Assembly: GCA_963770545.1 (NCBI GenBank)
Contig: CAVYQF010000003.1
Span: 9,874-73,873, forward strand
DNA length: 64,000 nucleotides
Reading direction: 5' to 3'
Origin: RYN-230 sp963770545
Lineage (GTDB): Bacteria; Actinomycetota; Actinomycetes; Streptosporangiales; Streptosporangiaceae
Below, one piece after another: positions 17,238-24,580 of the stretch (within the stretch, counting starts at the first letter, position 1; each line of letters opens with the position of its first letter). The notes beneath the pieces were generated by a model that was given only the letters and a program-made list of their open reading frames with translations, did not search any database and was not told where the DNA came from. The position numbers and the translations under genes were made by a program.

Positions 17238-19055
17238 GTGTCAGCGATGGATGAACTGCCGCGTGCCGATGCCCCGCCTGGGGCCGCGCGTGGCTCCAGG
17301 TTCAGTCAACCCGGCCTGGCCCCGCCGGTGGCCGGCGCCACACCGCAGGATCTGGATCGGCTGCGAGCCAGGCACGCATCCGGGCGGCGGGGCAAACCGC
17401 TCGTGCCGACCGGTGTCGCGTCGCCGCGCCTCGGCGATGAGCTGTTTGCCCGGCTCTTGGCCTACGGCACGCCGCAGGAGACTCATCCGGGCGATGTGCT
17501 GTTCCGGCCGGGCGACGAAGATGTCGATCTGATCGTGGTCGACCGGGGTTCGGTGGAGGTTGTGCGGACGGAGACGGCCGACATGCCCGCCGAGACCGTC
17601 GCGGTGGTGGATGCGGGCGGCTTTGTCGGCGAGCTGAATCTGCTGACCGGGCAGAATGTCTATCTCTTGGGCCGGGTGCGGGAGGCCGGGTCGGTCTACC
17701 GGGTGCCGCCCGAGCGTCTGCGGCAACTCATGGCGAACGACGTCGAACTGTCCGACATCGTGTTCAAGGCGCTGATCGCCCGCCGGGAGCTACTGAGGCG
17801 CAGCACCGCCGCCCGGACGGTGGAGATCGTCGGCGGCGCCAGGTCGGCGCCGGCGCTGGCGCTGCGGACCTACGCCGCCCGGCAACGTCTGATCCACCTT
17901 TGGTTCGATGCCGACAGCCCGGCTGGCCGGGCGATGATGGAGTCCTCCGGTCTGACCACAGACGACCTGCCCGCCGTGGTCATGCCGGGTACCACGCTGA
18001 TACGGGCCACGCCGGGCAGGCTGGCCGAGCAGCTGGGCCTCAGCTACCGTCGATCCTCCACCAAGCCCGTTGACGTCACGATCGTCGGCGCCGGGCCGGG
18101 CGGGCTGGCGGCCGCGGTCTATGGGGCGTCCGAAGGCCTGGACACCATGCTGCTGGACGCGGTCGGCACCGGCGGGCAGGCCGCGGCCAGCTCCCGGATC
18201 GAGAACTACTTCGGCTTCCCGTTCGGCCTTTCCGGTGCCGATCTGACCGGCCGGGCCGTACTCCAGGCGCTGAAGTTCGGTGCCCAGCTAGCCAGCCCCT
18301 GCGAGGCGGTCAAGCTCGACACCGATCGCCACGGCCACCTGCTCCGCCTGCACCTGCCGGGCGGGGAAGTCATAGACAGCAGAGCCGTCGTCATCGCGAC
18401 CGGCGCCCGCTACCGGGCGCTGCCGCTGGAGCGCTGGCCTGATTTCGAGGGCGCCGGTATCTACTACGCGGCCACCGAACTCGAGGCCCGGGGGTGTGCC
18501 GGCAGCCCGGTCACGGTGGTCGGCGGCGCGAACTCGGCCGGTCAGGCCGCGCTGTATCTGGCCGGGAGAGGGAGTGAGGTCTCGCTGGTCGTCCGCGGCC
18601 CGGACATCACCACCGACATGTCTGCCTATCTCGTCGACCGGCTGCTGGTCGATCCACGAGTGACAGTGCTTTGCCGGAGCGAGGTCACCCGGCTGGATGG
18701 CGGCGACTTCCTCGAGGAGGTCAGCATCACTGACCGGACAGCGGACACCACCCAGGCCGAGCCGTGCTCTGGCTTGTTTTGCTTCATCGGCGCCGAGCCC
18801 GCCACCAGCTGGCTGACCGGAATAGCCACTGAAGATGACGGCTTCATCCGAACCGACGTCCAGCTGACCGACGACGACCTCGGGTCGGCCTGGGCTGACG
18901 TAGGGCGGAAGCCGCTTCCGTTCGAGACCAACGTTCCCGGCGTGTTCGCAGTCGGCGACGTCCGCTCCGGCTCGATGAAGCGGGTCGCCGCGGCCACCGG
19001 CGAGGGCGCCAGCGTGATCGCGTCGGTACACAAGGCCATCGCTACGCTCGCCTAA
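17238..19055 (+). CDS. Cyclic-nucleotide-binding domain fused to a thioredoxin-reductase-like flavoprotein
   Basis: The 605-residue protein has a Crp-type cyclic-nucleotide-binding domain (about 55-165: PGDVLFRPGDEDVDLIVV, GGFVGELNLLTGQ). A thioredoxin-like linker follows, then a pyridine nucleotide-disulfide oxidoreductase domain from about 277, with FAD site VGAGPGGLAAAVYGASEG, NAD(P)H site VVGGANSAGQAALYLAG, and the final FAD motif VPGVFAVGDVRSGSMKRVA. The redox CxxC of thioredoxin reductase is absent; its place reads YYAATELEARG. It therefore probably oxidises NAD(P)H and passes electrons to another acceptor, with ligand control by the first domain. The GTG start has GGGAGAG upstream. Remnants of a similar protein lie at 47.4 kb. 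Confidence 0.9.
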   Translation: MSAMDELPRADAPPGAARGSRFSQPGLAPPVAGATPQDLDRLRARHASGRRGKPLVPTGVASPRLGDELFARLLAYGTPQETHPGDVLFRPGDEDVDLIVVDRGSVEVVRTETADMPAETVAVVDAGGFVGELNLLTGQNVYLLGRVREAGSVYRVPPERLRQLMANDVELSDIVFKALIARRELLRRSTAARTVEIVGGARSAPALALRTYAARQRLIHLWFDADSPAGRAMMESSGLTTDDLPAVVMPGTTLIRATPGRLAEQLGLSYRRSSTKPVDVTIVGAGPGGLAAAVYGASEGLDTMLLDAVGTGGQAAASSRIENYFGFPFGLSGADLTGRAVLQALKFGAQLASPCEAVKLDTDRHGHLLRLHLPGGEVIDSRAVVIATGARYRALPLERWPDFEGAGIYYAATELEARGCAGSPVTVVGGANSAGQAALYLAGRGSEVSLVVRGPDITTDMSAYLVDRLLVDPRVTVLCRSEVTRLDGGDFLEEVSITDRTADTTQAEPCSGLFCFIGAEPATSWLTGIATEDDGFIRTDVQLTDDDLGSAWADVGRKPLPFETNVPGVFAVGDVRSGSMKRVAAATGEGASVIASVHKAIATLA

Positions 19056-19587
19056 CGTCAGGCGATCACGCGAGCTGACCTGATCCGCTCTGCGGCCTCA
19101 CAGCCGACGTCCCTGGCCGGCGTAGGATCGCGCTGTGTGTGCTCGGCCAGAGGGGGCTACGTAGCCAGCGGTGCTCGAAACAGCGACACGCCCGGATCGC
19201 TGGTCGGGCGTGATGACGATCTTGAGTACGTCACCGTGACGTGCCACGGCTGCTGCACGACGCCGTCACGCCCGACGCCGGGGACGCAGGACCGCTCATC
19301 GCCTCCGTCGCGGCCGCACATCACCTGCAGCTCAGCGGGGGCGGTGACATCGCCACCGCGCACCGGCAGGGGACGCGGCGGGGCTGCAGAGCTCCCCGCG
19401 GTCAGGATCTGAACGAACGTGACAAGCCTGGCCGCGTTGGGTTCCTCAAGCTGGCGGTGGGCGAAGCCGGTGAGGGTGTCCGCGCGCCGGTCGAACCACT
19501 CTGACCGGCCCGCCTTGCTCGTCAACGCCTTCGGCGCAACGGGCCCAGCTCGCCGCCACCGCGGCCGATCGCCTGATCACTCTCGAG
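19056..19587. other. Region without a convincing gene
   Basis: About 530 bases after the flavoprotein gene. A short hairpin (TCGCCT/AGGCGA) overlaps its stop codon. An open frame on the minus strand (19157-19525) encodes SEWFDRRADTLTGFAHRQLEEPNAARLV, but it matches no family I recognise and has no clear ribosome binding site, so it is not called. Confidence 0.4.
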
Positions 19588-19698
19588 TTCATTGAGACCG
19601 CCCGGCTGTGCCGCCGTGTTCCCGGTGACCGGTGGTTCGCTGATAAGACGTACGTCAACGTGGCCGGGCGGTGGGCCTACCGGTACGCCCGGGGGCAA
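19588..19698 (+). mobile_element. IS6-family transposase fragment
   Basis: The translated stretch FIETARLCRRVPGDRWFADK followed by TYVNVAGRWAYRYARG matches the start of the DDE catalytic region of IS6/IS26-type transposases (family pattern GDRW..DETYV.V.GRW.Y.YR). The catalytic D/E pair here reads A-D-K, so the Glu is lost. Neither the N-terminal part nor the rest of the domain is present. It abuts the RDD gene on the other strand. Confidence 0.6.
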
Positions 19699-19701
19699 CT
19701 G

Positions 19702-20379
19702 TTATCCCTCCGTGGTCGGCGGGGCTTCGCCCGGAGCAGTTGGTACTGGGTGCGGGCCAGATTCCGCGAGAGCATCAGAGCCGGCCTCGGAGGCGGCCTG
19801 GCCAGCCTGGCTCAGCCCGTCGGCCGTGACCGGCTTGGCCAGGGTCGGGGCGGCGGCCCTGGCCACGACCGGCTCGCCCTGGCGGGCCAGGTACCGGAAC
19901 CGGGCCGCTCGTGCGTCCCATGCGTAGACGACCGTGGTTCCGGCGATGAGGTCGTTCAGGGCCCGGTGCTCGCGCTGCACCAGGATGCCCAGGAATCCCA
20001 GGCCGAGGGTTAGGAAGCCGAGCGGAAACGTCAGCGAGCGCACCCATCCTTGCCAGGGATGCAGCCTCGTACCGTCGGCCCGCACCACCTGCACGCCCAG
20101 CAGCGCCATTCCCCAGGTGCTGCCGTCGGCCGCCCACTGAAAGCCGAAGTAGAGGAATTGCCAGGCGACGTAGGTGATGAGGACGACGATGTTGTCCCGG
20201 TGCCAGGAAACCGGCGAGCCAGTCACGATCTGCACCACAAACGACACGAACTGTAGCGCGAGCCAATAGAGGACACTGCTTGCGATGAGGTCGGCCAGAT
20301 ACGCCGCGACACGCGATGCCGAGCCCGCGTACTGGCCCTGGACGCTCACCCCCTGGCTCGGGTGGGTACGGACGCTCAT
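19702..20379 (-). CDS. RDD-family membrane protein
   Basis: The 225-residue protein has an RDD domain (about 22-155) with three to four membrane segments: SRVAAYLADLIASSVLYW, the charged Arg-Asp first motif, then TWGMALLGVQVVRADG and REHRALNDLIAGTTVVY. An Ala/Pro-rich cytoplasmic tail of about 60 residues follows. RDD proteins are small transporters or membrane accessory proteins of mostly unknown role. Its ATG overlaps the stop of the 9-residue-repeat gene (ATGA, 20376-20379), so the two form an operon and may act together. Confidence 0.88.
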   Translation of the reverse strand: MSVRTHPSQGVSVQGQYAGSASRVAAYLADLIASSVLYWLALQFVSFVVQIVTGSPVSWHRDNIVVLITYVAWQFLYFGFQWAADGSTWGMALLGVQVVRADGTRLHPWQGWVRSLTFPLGFLTLGLGFLGILVQREHRALNDLIAGTTVVYAWDARAARFRYLARQGEPVVARAAAPTLAKPVTADGLSQAGQAASEAGSDALAESGPHPVPTAPGEAPPTTEG

Positions 20380-21020
20380 TGTTGAGCCTCCGGGCCCAGC
20401 AGCGCGCGGGGGGCCAGCGGCCCCGGGTCCTTGCGCCGCAGCAGGCGGGTCACCCAGCAGTCGATGCGCCGGTCCAGCCCGACGGCCCCGCTGCGCACCG
20501 TATCCAGTGCTTCAGCCGCTATCCCGCCGGTCAACCTGGCGATGATGGCGCCGAGGTCGGTCTGCTCGGCGAGCCTTTCCATGTCGATGCGGGCCACGAC
20601 ATCGTTGATGTCAACGCGGTCCAGCACGGCATTCACATCAACCTGCTCCAACAGCTCGTTGAGATCGACCTGCTTGAGCAGCGCGTTGAGATCCACCTGC
20701 TTGAGCGGCGCGTTCACGTCCACCTGCTTGAGCGGCGCGTTCACATCAACCCGGGCCAGCAACGCGTTGAGGTCAACCTGCCGGAGTGGCTCGTTGAGAT
20801 CCACCTGCTTGAGCAGGGAGTTGAGGTCCATCTGCTTGAGCGGCGCGTTCACATCAACCCGCTCCAGCAGCGCGTTGAGGTCAACCAGCTGGAGCAGCGC
20901 ATTGATATCCACGGCCTGAACCACGATGTCGATGACCCGCTCCGCGAGGCGCTGGGCCACCAATTCCGCCGAGGCAGTCACGCCTTTGCGCGCCGAGCGC
21001 GACCTGTCCTGTGGTCCCAT
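20376..21020 (-). CDS. Protein with 14 tandem 9-residue repeats (VDxN type)
   Basis: The ~214-residue protein contains 14 consecutive units of the form VDLNALLKQ, with hydrophobic-Asp-hydrophobic-Asn at positions 1-4 in twelve of them. A short N-terminus (MGPQDRSRSARKGVTASAEL) precedes the repeats, and a C-terminal part (RLTGGIAAEALDTVRSGAVGLDRRIDCWVTRLLRRK) follows. The regular period suggests a solenoid or extended helical rod. It has no signal peptide. It is translationally coupled to the downstream RDD gene, and in actinobacteria I recall similar VDVN/VDVD repeats next to or fused with RDD domains, so a membrane-proximal partner role is likely. The start at 21020 is chosen because the sequence further upstream is not protein-like; its ribosome binding site is weak. 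Confidence 0.75.
   Translation of the reverse strand: MGPQDRSRSARKGVTASAELVAQRLAERVIDIVVQAVDINALLQLVDLNALLERVDVNAPLKQMDLNSLLKQVDLNEPLRQVDLNALLARVDVNAPLKQVDVNAPLKQVDLNALLKQVDLNELLEQVDVNAVLDRVDINDVVARIDMERLAEQTDLGAIIARLTGGIAAEALDTVRSGAVGLDRRIDCWVTRLLRRKDPGPLAPRALLGPEAQQ
20535..20912 (-). repeat. Array of 27-base coding repeats
   Basis: Fourteen units of 27 bases, each encoding one 9-residue unit of the VDxNxLLxQ type. Several units are nearly identical at DNA level (for example CACCTGCTTGAGCGGCGCGT recurs), which would allow unit gain or loss by slippage or recombination. Confidence 0.85.
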
Positions 21021-21540
21021 CAGATCAGTATGGCTGCCACGGGGGCCCAAGGAGAACAATCGTCCGGCCCGGGTGTGGCCGGACCGGACTCGGACCGCGG
21101 ACACCGACGGCTCGGTAACGAGCGCACCGACCGCGGCGGCGCGTGGGCACGGGCTTGCGGGCGGCGAGGAACAGCGGCCCGCTGGGGCGCCAGGGCCAAC
21201 TGCGTCGCCTCGGCCATCGGCATGAGCCATCGCTCCTCGGGCTCACCTGACGGGCCCTCCCTAGACCGCCCAGCCGTCGGCCCATCATGAGCAGCTAACC
21301 GGGCATATCAGGCGGCTCGGCGCGCGTTCTCCCTGGCCCTGCATCACTGAATGTAATGCCGCCTATCGACGTGGCCCGCTCCCGGCTGTCGACTGGCTGC
21401 AGTGCGGATGCTCACGATCTCGCCGAGCACCAGAGCATCAATGCCCGGGCTTGGCCCGCGCCCGATTCAGATGGTGCGGGGGTGAGGGAGGTCAATCGGT
21501 GGCTCCTGCGGTGTTCGTCGCCCGTGCTCGCGCACCTGAC
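21021..21540. other. Region without a convincing gene
   Basis: About 520 bases between the repeat protein gene and the pstB remnant. Open frames exist on both strands but show only Arg/Pro/Gly-rich shadow composition. Nothing else is recognised except the presumed promoter of the repeat-RDD operon. Confidence 0.4.
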
Positions 21541-21800
21541 TCAGCCGAAGCGGCCGCTCACGTAGGCCTCGGTCCGCTCGTCGGCCGGGCGAGAGAAGAT
21601 CTTCTCGGTCGTCCCGAACTCGACGAGTCGGCCGACGAGGGCGCCGCCGCGCTCGGGCTTGGATGTTAGAAACGCGGTGAAGTCGCCGACGCGCCGGGCC
21701 TGCTGGAGGTTGTGTGTGACGATCACGATCGTTACGTCCGGCGTGAGCTCGCGCATCCGCAGCGACCGCCTGGTGATCGTGTCGAGGCCGAGTGCCTGAG
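21541..21800 (-). pseudogene. C-terminal fragment of phosphate ABC transporter ATPase PstB
   Basis: The minus strand encodes RMRELTPDVTIVIVTHNLQQ, RVGDFTAFL, GRLVEFGTTEKIFSRPADER and TEAYVSGRFG, ending at the TGA of 21541-21543. This is the H-loop and C-terminus of PstB. The Walker A and signature regions are absent and the sequence upstream is unrelated, so only the last third survives. Confidence 0.75.
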
Positions 21801-21901
21801 GACAGCGACGACAACGGAACAGGGCCCCAGAGCTGGCTGCCCAGACCGCACGCCACCTTGAAGTGGCCGGACGTGCGGTTACCGCTCGTAGGCTCCTGGT
21901 C

Positions 21902-22360
21902 ATGAAGCGGATCCTGCTGACCGGGATGTCGGGAACCGGCAAGTCAAGTGTCATCCGCGCGCTGGCCGGCCTCGGATACAAGACCATCGACACCGACGAG
22001 GGGTGGTGTGAGCAACTGCCGGATGGCCGCCAGAGGTGGCGGGAGGATGCCATCACCACCCTCCTGGCCACCGAAGGCCCTGACCTGCTGTTCGTGGCCG
22101 GCTGCGAGGAAAACCAGGTCCTGTTCCATCCGCAGTTCAATCTCATCATCCTGCTCAGCGCACCAATCCAGACCATGATGCAGCGACTGGGGGCCAGAAC
22201 CGGCAACCCTTATGGCCAGGCACCTGGAGACCTTGGCCGCGTACTCGACGACACCATGAACATCGAGCCTTTGCTACGGCAGGCAGCCGATCACGAGATC
22301 TCAACGACCATGCCGCTCCACGACGTAGTGACGCGCATTCTGCGTCTGGCTGGCGAGTGA
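21902..22360 (+). CDS. Small P-loop NTPase/kinase-like protein
   Basis: The 152-residue protein begins MKRILLTGMSGTGKSSVIRA, a Walker A motif (GMSGTGKSS at about 8-16) as in adenylate/shikimate-kinase-like proteins, with a family DTDEGW motif and a late RLGARTGNPYG region resembling a lid. It probably phosphorylates a small substrate that cannot be identified. ATG at 21902 fits the family start; the ribosome binding site is weak. It stands alone between the pstB remnant and a small membrane protein gene on the other strand. Confidence 0.8.
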   Translation: MKRILLTGMSGTGKSSVIRALAGLGYKTIDTDEGWCEQLPDGRQRWREDAITTLLATEGPDLLFVAGCEENQVLFHPQFNLIILLSAPIQTMMQRLGARTGNPYGQAPGDLGRVLDDTMNIEPLLRQAADHEISTTMPLHDVVTRILRLAGE

Positions 22361-22446
22361 GTCAGCGGGAGACGCCTCCTGCATCCTCTGCTGCCGCCGG
22401 GAGCGGCCGGTCGCCAGCTCGTGCAGGCCGGTGATGGGCGGGCGGG

Positions 22447-22656
22447 TTAACTGTGCCGGCGCGTGGTCCTGCGTGAGGTGCGCCGGGTTAGCGCGGTCAC
22501 TGCTGAGTCCGCCTGGTGAAGCGTTCTGGCCGTCCGGGCCGATGGATCACGGCGTTCAGCGGCGAGAGCGAGGCGGTGGACAAGCAGCCGGGCCATCGGC
22601 AAGGCCAGAGCCAGCAGCATCCAGCGCCGCAGCCGTCCCGAGAGAAATACCCACAT
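22447..22656 (-). CDS. Small basic membrane-associated protein
   Basis: The 69-residue protein begins MWVFLSGRLRRWMLLALALP, has one hydrophobic segment followed by RLLVHRLALAAERRDPSART, and ends in a Thr/Arg-rich basic tail. Similar short proteins are common in actinobacterial genomes and have no known function. AAGGGA lies about 12 bases before the ATG. Confidence 0.6.
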   Translation of the reverse strand: MWVFLSGRLRRWMLLALALPMARLLVHRLALAAERRDPSARTARTLHQADSAVTALTRRTSRRTTRRHS

Positions 22657-22982
22657 GCTCCGCGTCCCTTCTCTTCCGGCTTTCCGGTCCGCAAGCCGCC
22701 GCCTGCCACAGGCAGTTCCTTTGCCCGTCTTCTTCGGTGCGTTCAGCGCCCGGCCGGTCAGAGGTTATGCGGCAGCCGCGCCGCTGGCGCTTGCCCCCGC
22801 GCTACCCGCGGTGCGGCGCCATAATCACCATGGTGGCCACGCGAGACAGCCTTTTCACTCTGCACAGCCTGTCGTGAGGAGGCTCAGATGCAGCCAACAT
22901 TCGCCCCGCCAACGCACTGTCAGTAGCCGCGAGTGGTGAACCGCAGCGGCGGTTCCTGGCGTGCTCGGCCCGACGACCTCTA
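22657..22982. other. Region without a convincing gene
   Basis: About 325 bases. A minus-strand frame partly continues the GyrI-like remnant after a shift (about 22802-23107), but no intact gene is seen. Confidence 0.35.
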
Positions 22983-23225
22983 TCAGGACTGCGCAGGAAC
23001 GGGTACCGGCAGGGTCGCGGTATCGAGCCCGAGGCGTGCAGGATCGTCGCCTTCCCGGGCGGGTGTACATGCCGCATGGGTTCCTGCCCGGACGTCGGCC
23101 ATCGCATACATCCGGCGCCCTCTCAGTCCTACGAGACGCTCGAAACGCGGCCAGAGCTGCTGGATCGCCGACAATTCGTCGCGGGTGCGCTCAAGCATCA
23201 CCGCCATGTCCGCTGTGCCGCGCAT
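22983..23225 (-). pseudogene. GyrI-like effector-binding domain fragment
   Basis: The 80-residue frame MAVMLERTRDELSAIQQLWP, RFERLVGLRGRRMYAMADVR, AGTHAACTPAREGDDPARLG, LDTATLP resembles the first half of GyrI-like/effector-binding proteins, then ends abruptly. Family-like sequence may go on in another frame. The assignment is tentative; it could also be a short unrelated protein. Confidence 0.35.
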
Positions 23226-23389
23226 GGTATGGGTCTCGCGCCTTGGCGACGAGGTGAAGCGGCCGCAGGGTCAGGGCATGATGAACTTCACCGGCCTGGC
23301 CTCCGCGGTTTTCGGCGTTCTGATCTCCGGAGGGGCATGGTGCCTGTCGGGCTCGCTTCGCGGGGTGGGCCACGCTGGCTGGGTGCGCG

Positions 23390-24031
23390 TCAGCTTGAGC
23401 CGAGGATGATGTCTTTCAGCTCCGCCAGGGTCTGGATCCGGTGGTGCGCCTGCGAGAAGTCGTGTGACTTCGTGAATTCGTTGTAGACGATGGCGCAGTC
23501 GATGCCGGCTGCTATCGCAGAACGCAGCCCTCTGGCCGAGTCCTCCACGACCAGGGCCTCTTCCCTGGGGGCTCCGAACCGGCTGAGGGCCCTCAGGTAG
23601 GGCTCCGGGTCTGGCTTGGCCCGCGTGTAGTCGTCGCGGACGAGGACGAAGTCCATGTACTGCCTGATGTGACGGCCTTGGTGGATCAGCTCGAAGTCCT
23701 CGCGCTTGGAGGTGGTCACGATCGCCATGCGGACGTGGTGCGACAGTTCGGCGAGTGCCTCGGCGACGCCGTCGATCTCGATGGCCTCGGTCCGCAGGTA
23801 CTCCTGGTAATAGGTGTTCCGGACCTCACGCAGCGTGTCGATGGTGTGGTCATCAACCCCGGCTGCCTTGGCCTGGGCCCAGGTGCCTGCGCCCCGGCTC
23901 ATGTCCAGGAGGTACTGGTCCGGGTCCAGCCGCAGGCCGACCCCGGCTAGCGCGCGTTCGCCGGCCTTGTAGTACCACTGCTCGGTATCGACCAGCACGC
24001 CGTCGTGATCGAACAAGATGAACTTCTTCAC
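23390..24031 (-). CDS. HAD-superfamily phosphatase (phosphoglycolate-phosphatase-like)
   Basis: The 213-residue protein has the HAD motifs in order: FDHDGVLVDTE (nucleophile Asp at 8 and acid Asp at 10), IVTTSKR with the motif II Thr, K in RAKPDPEPY, and VVEDSARGL with the acidic pair of motif IV. The alpha-helical cap (about 16-85) marks the beta-phosphoglucomutase/phosphoglycolate phosphatase branch. It hydrolyses a phosphate monoester; the substrate is unknown. GTG is the start, with AAAGGA about 8 bases upstream. It lies downstream of the catabolic operon in the same direction but 193 bases away. Confidence 0.88.
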   Translation of the reverse strand: MKKFILFDHDGVLVDTEQWYYKAGERALAGVGLRLDPDQYLLDMSRGAGTWAQAKAAGVDDHTIDTLREVRNTYYQEYLRTEAIEIDGVAEALAELSHHVRMAIVTTSKREDFELIHQGRHIRQYMDFVLVRDDYTRAKPDPEPYLRALSRFGAPREEALVVEDSARGLRSAIAAGIDCAIVYNEFTKSHDFSQAHHRIQTLAELKDIILGSS

Positions 24032-24224
24032 CTAAGCGTTCCTTTCCCAGCGGCGGGTCAACCAGAGAACCCGGCCTTGGAACGGGAGGGGACGCTGGAG
24101 ATCCACAGCCTCATCCTGCCGGACCAACATCCACATCTAGCCGCCGATCGGGTGTCGTGTCCTGGAGTGGCACGAAGCGGCATCGGCAAGACGGCACTGC
24201 TTGAGGTGGCTCGGGCTGGCCTCG

Positions 24225-24566
24225 TCAGCCAGCCAGCGCGGTCACCAGGTAAGCCACGGTGATGGCCAGGGTGACCAGGGCAGGCATGGTGTTCTTGCCG
24301 CTGTCCCGGGCCCGTCGGTGGGAGATCAGCGCACCGATGAGCAGGGTGGCCATCCCCGCCGCGGCCGCCACGCCGATCGGGTGCCACCACAGCCCCGCCA
24401 CGACTCCGGCGGCAGCGGCCAGTTCGGCTGCGCCGATGAGCCGGTAACGGCTCCAGGGGATGCCGAAGTGCCGGGCCGACTCCTGCATCTTCGGGTGCGC
24501 GGACAGCTTGGCGCCGGCCGGGACGAGGCAGGTGATGGCCAGGAGTATCGAGAGAGCAGTGAACAC
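24225..24566 (-). CDS. DoxX-like four-helix membrane protein
   Basis: The 113-residue protein has four hydrophobic segments and the DoxX-like pattern: GAKLSAHPKMQESARHFGIP after helix 1, AAELAAAAGVVAGLWWHPIG spanning helix 2, then two C-terminal helices. DoxX-like proteins are membrane accessory proteins linked to redox or quinone metabolism. GTG start with GGAG upstream. It follows the flavin hydroxylase gene by 14 bases and is therefore the last gene of the aromatic catabolic operon. Confidence 0.82.
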   Translation of the reverse strand: MFTALSILLAITCLVPAGAKLSAHPKMQESARHFGIPWSRYRLIGAAELAAAAGVVAGLWWHPIGVAAAAGMATLLIGALISHRRARDSGKNTMPALVTLAITVAYLVTALAG

Positions 24567-24580
24567 GGCGGTCTCCAGGA

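Noticed and set aside
19157..19525. Minus-strand open frame of 122 codons
   Set aside because: No recognisable family, no ribosome binding site, and the second half has shadow-like composition.
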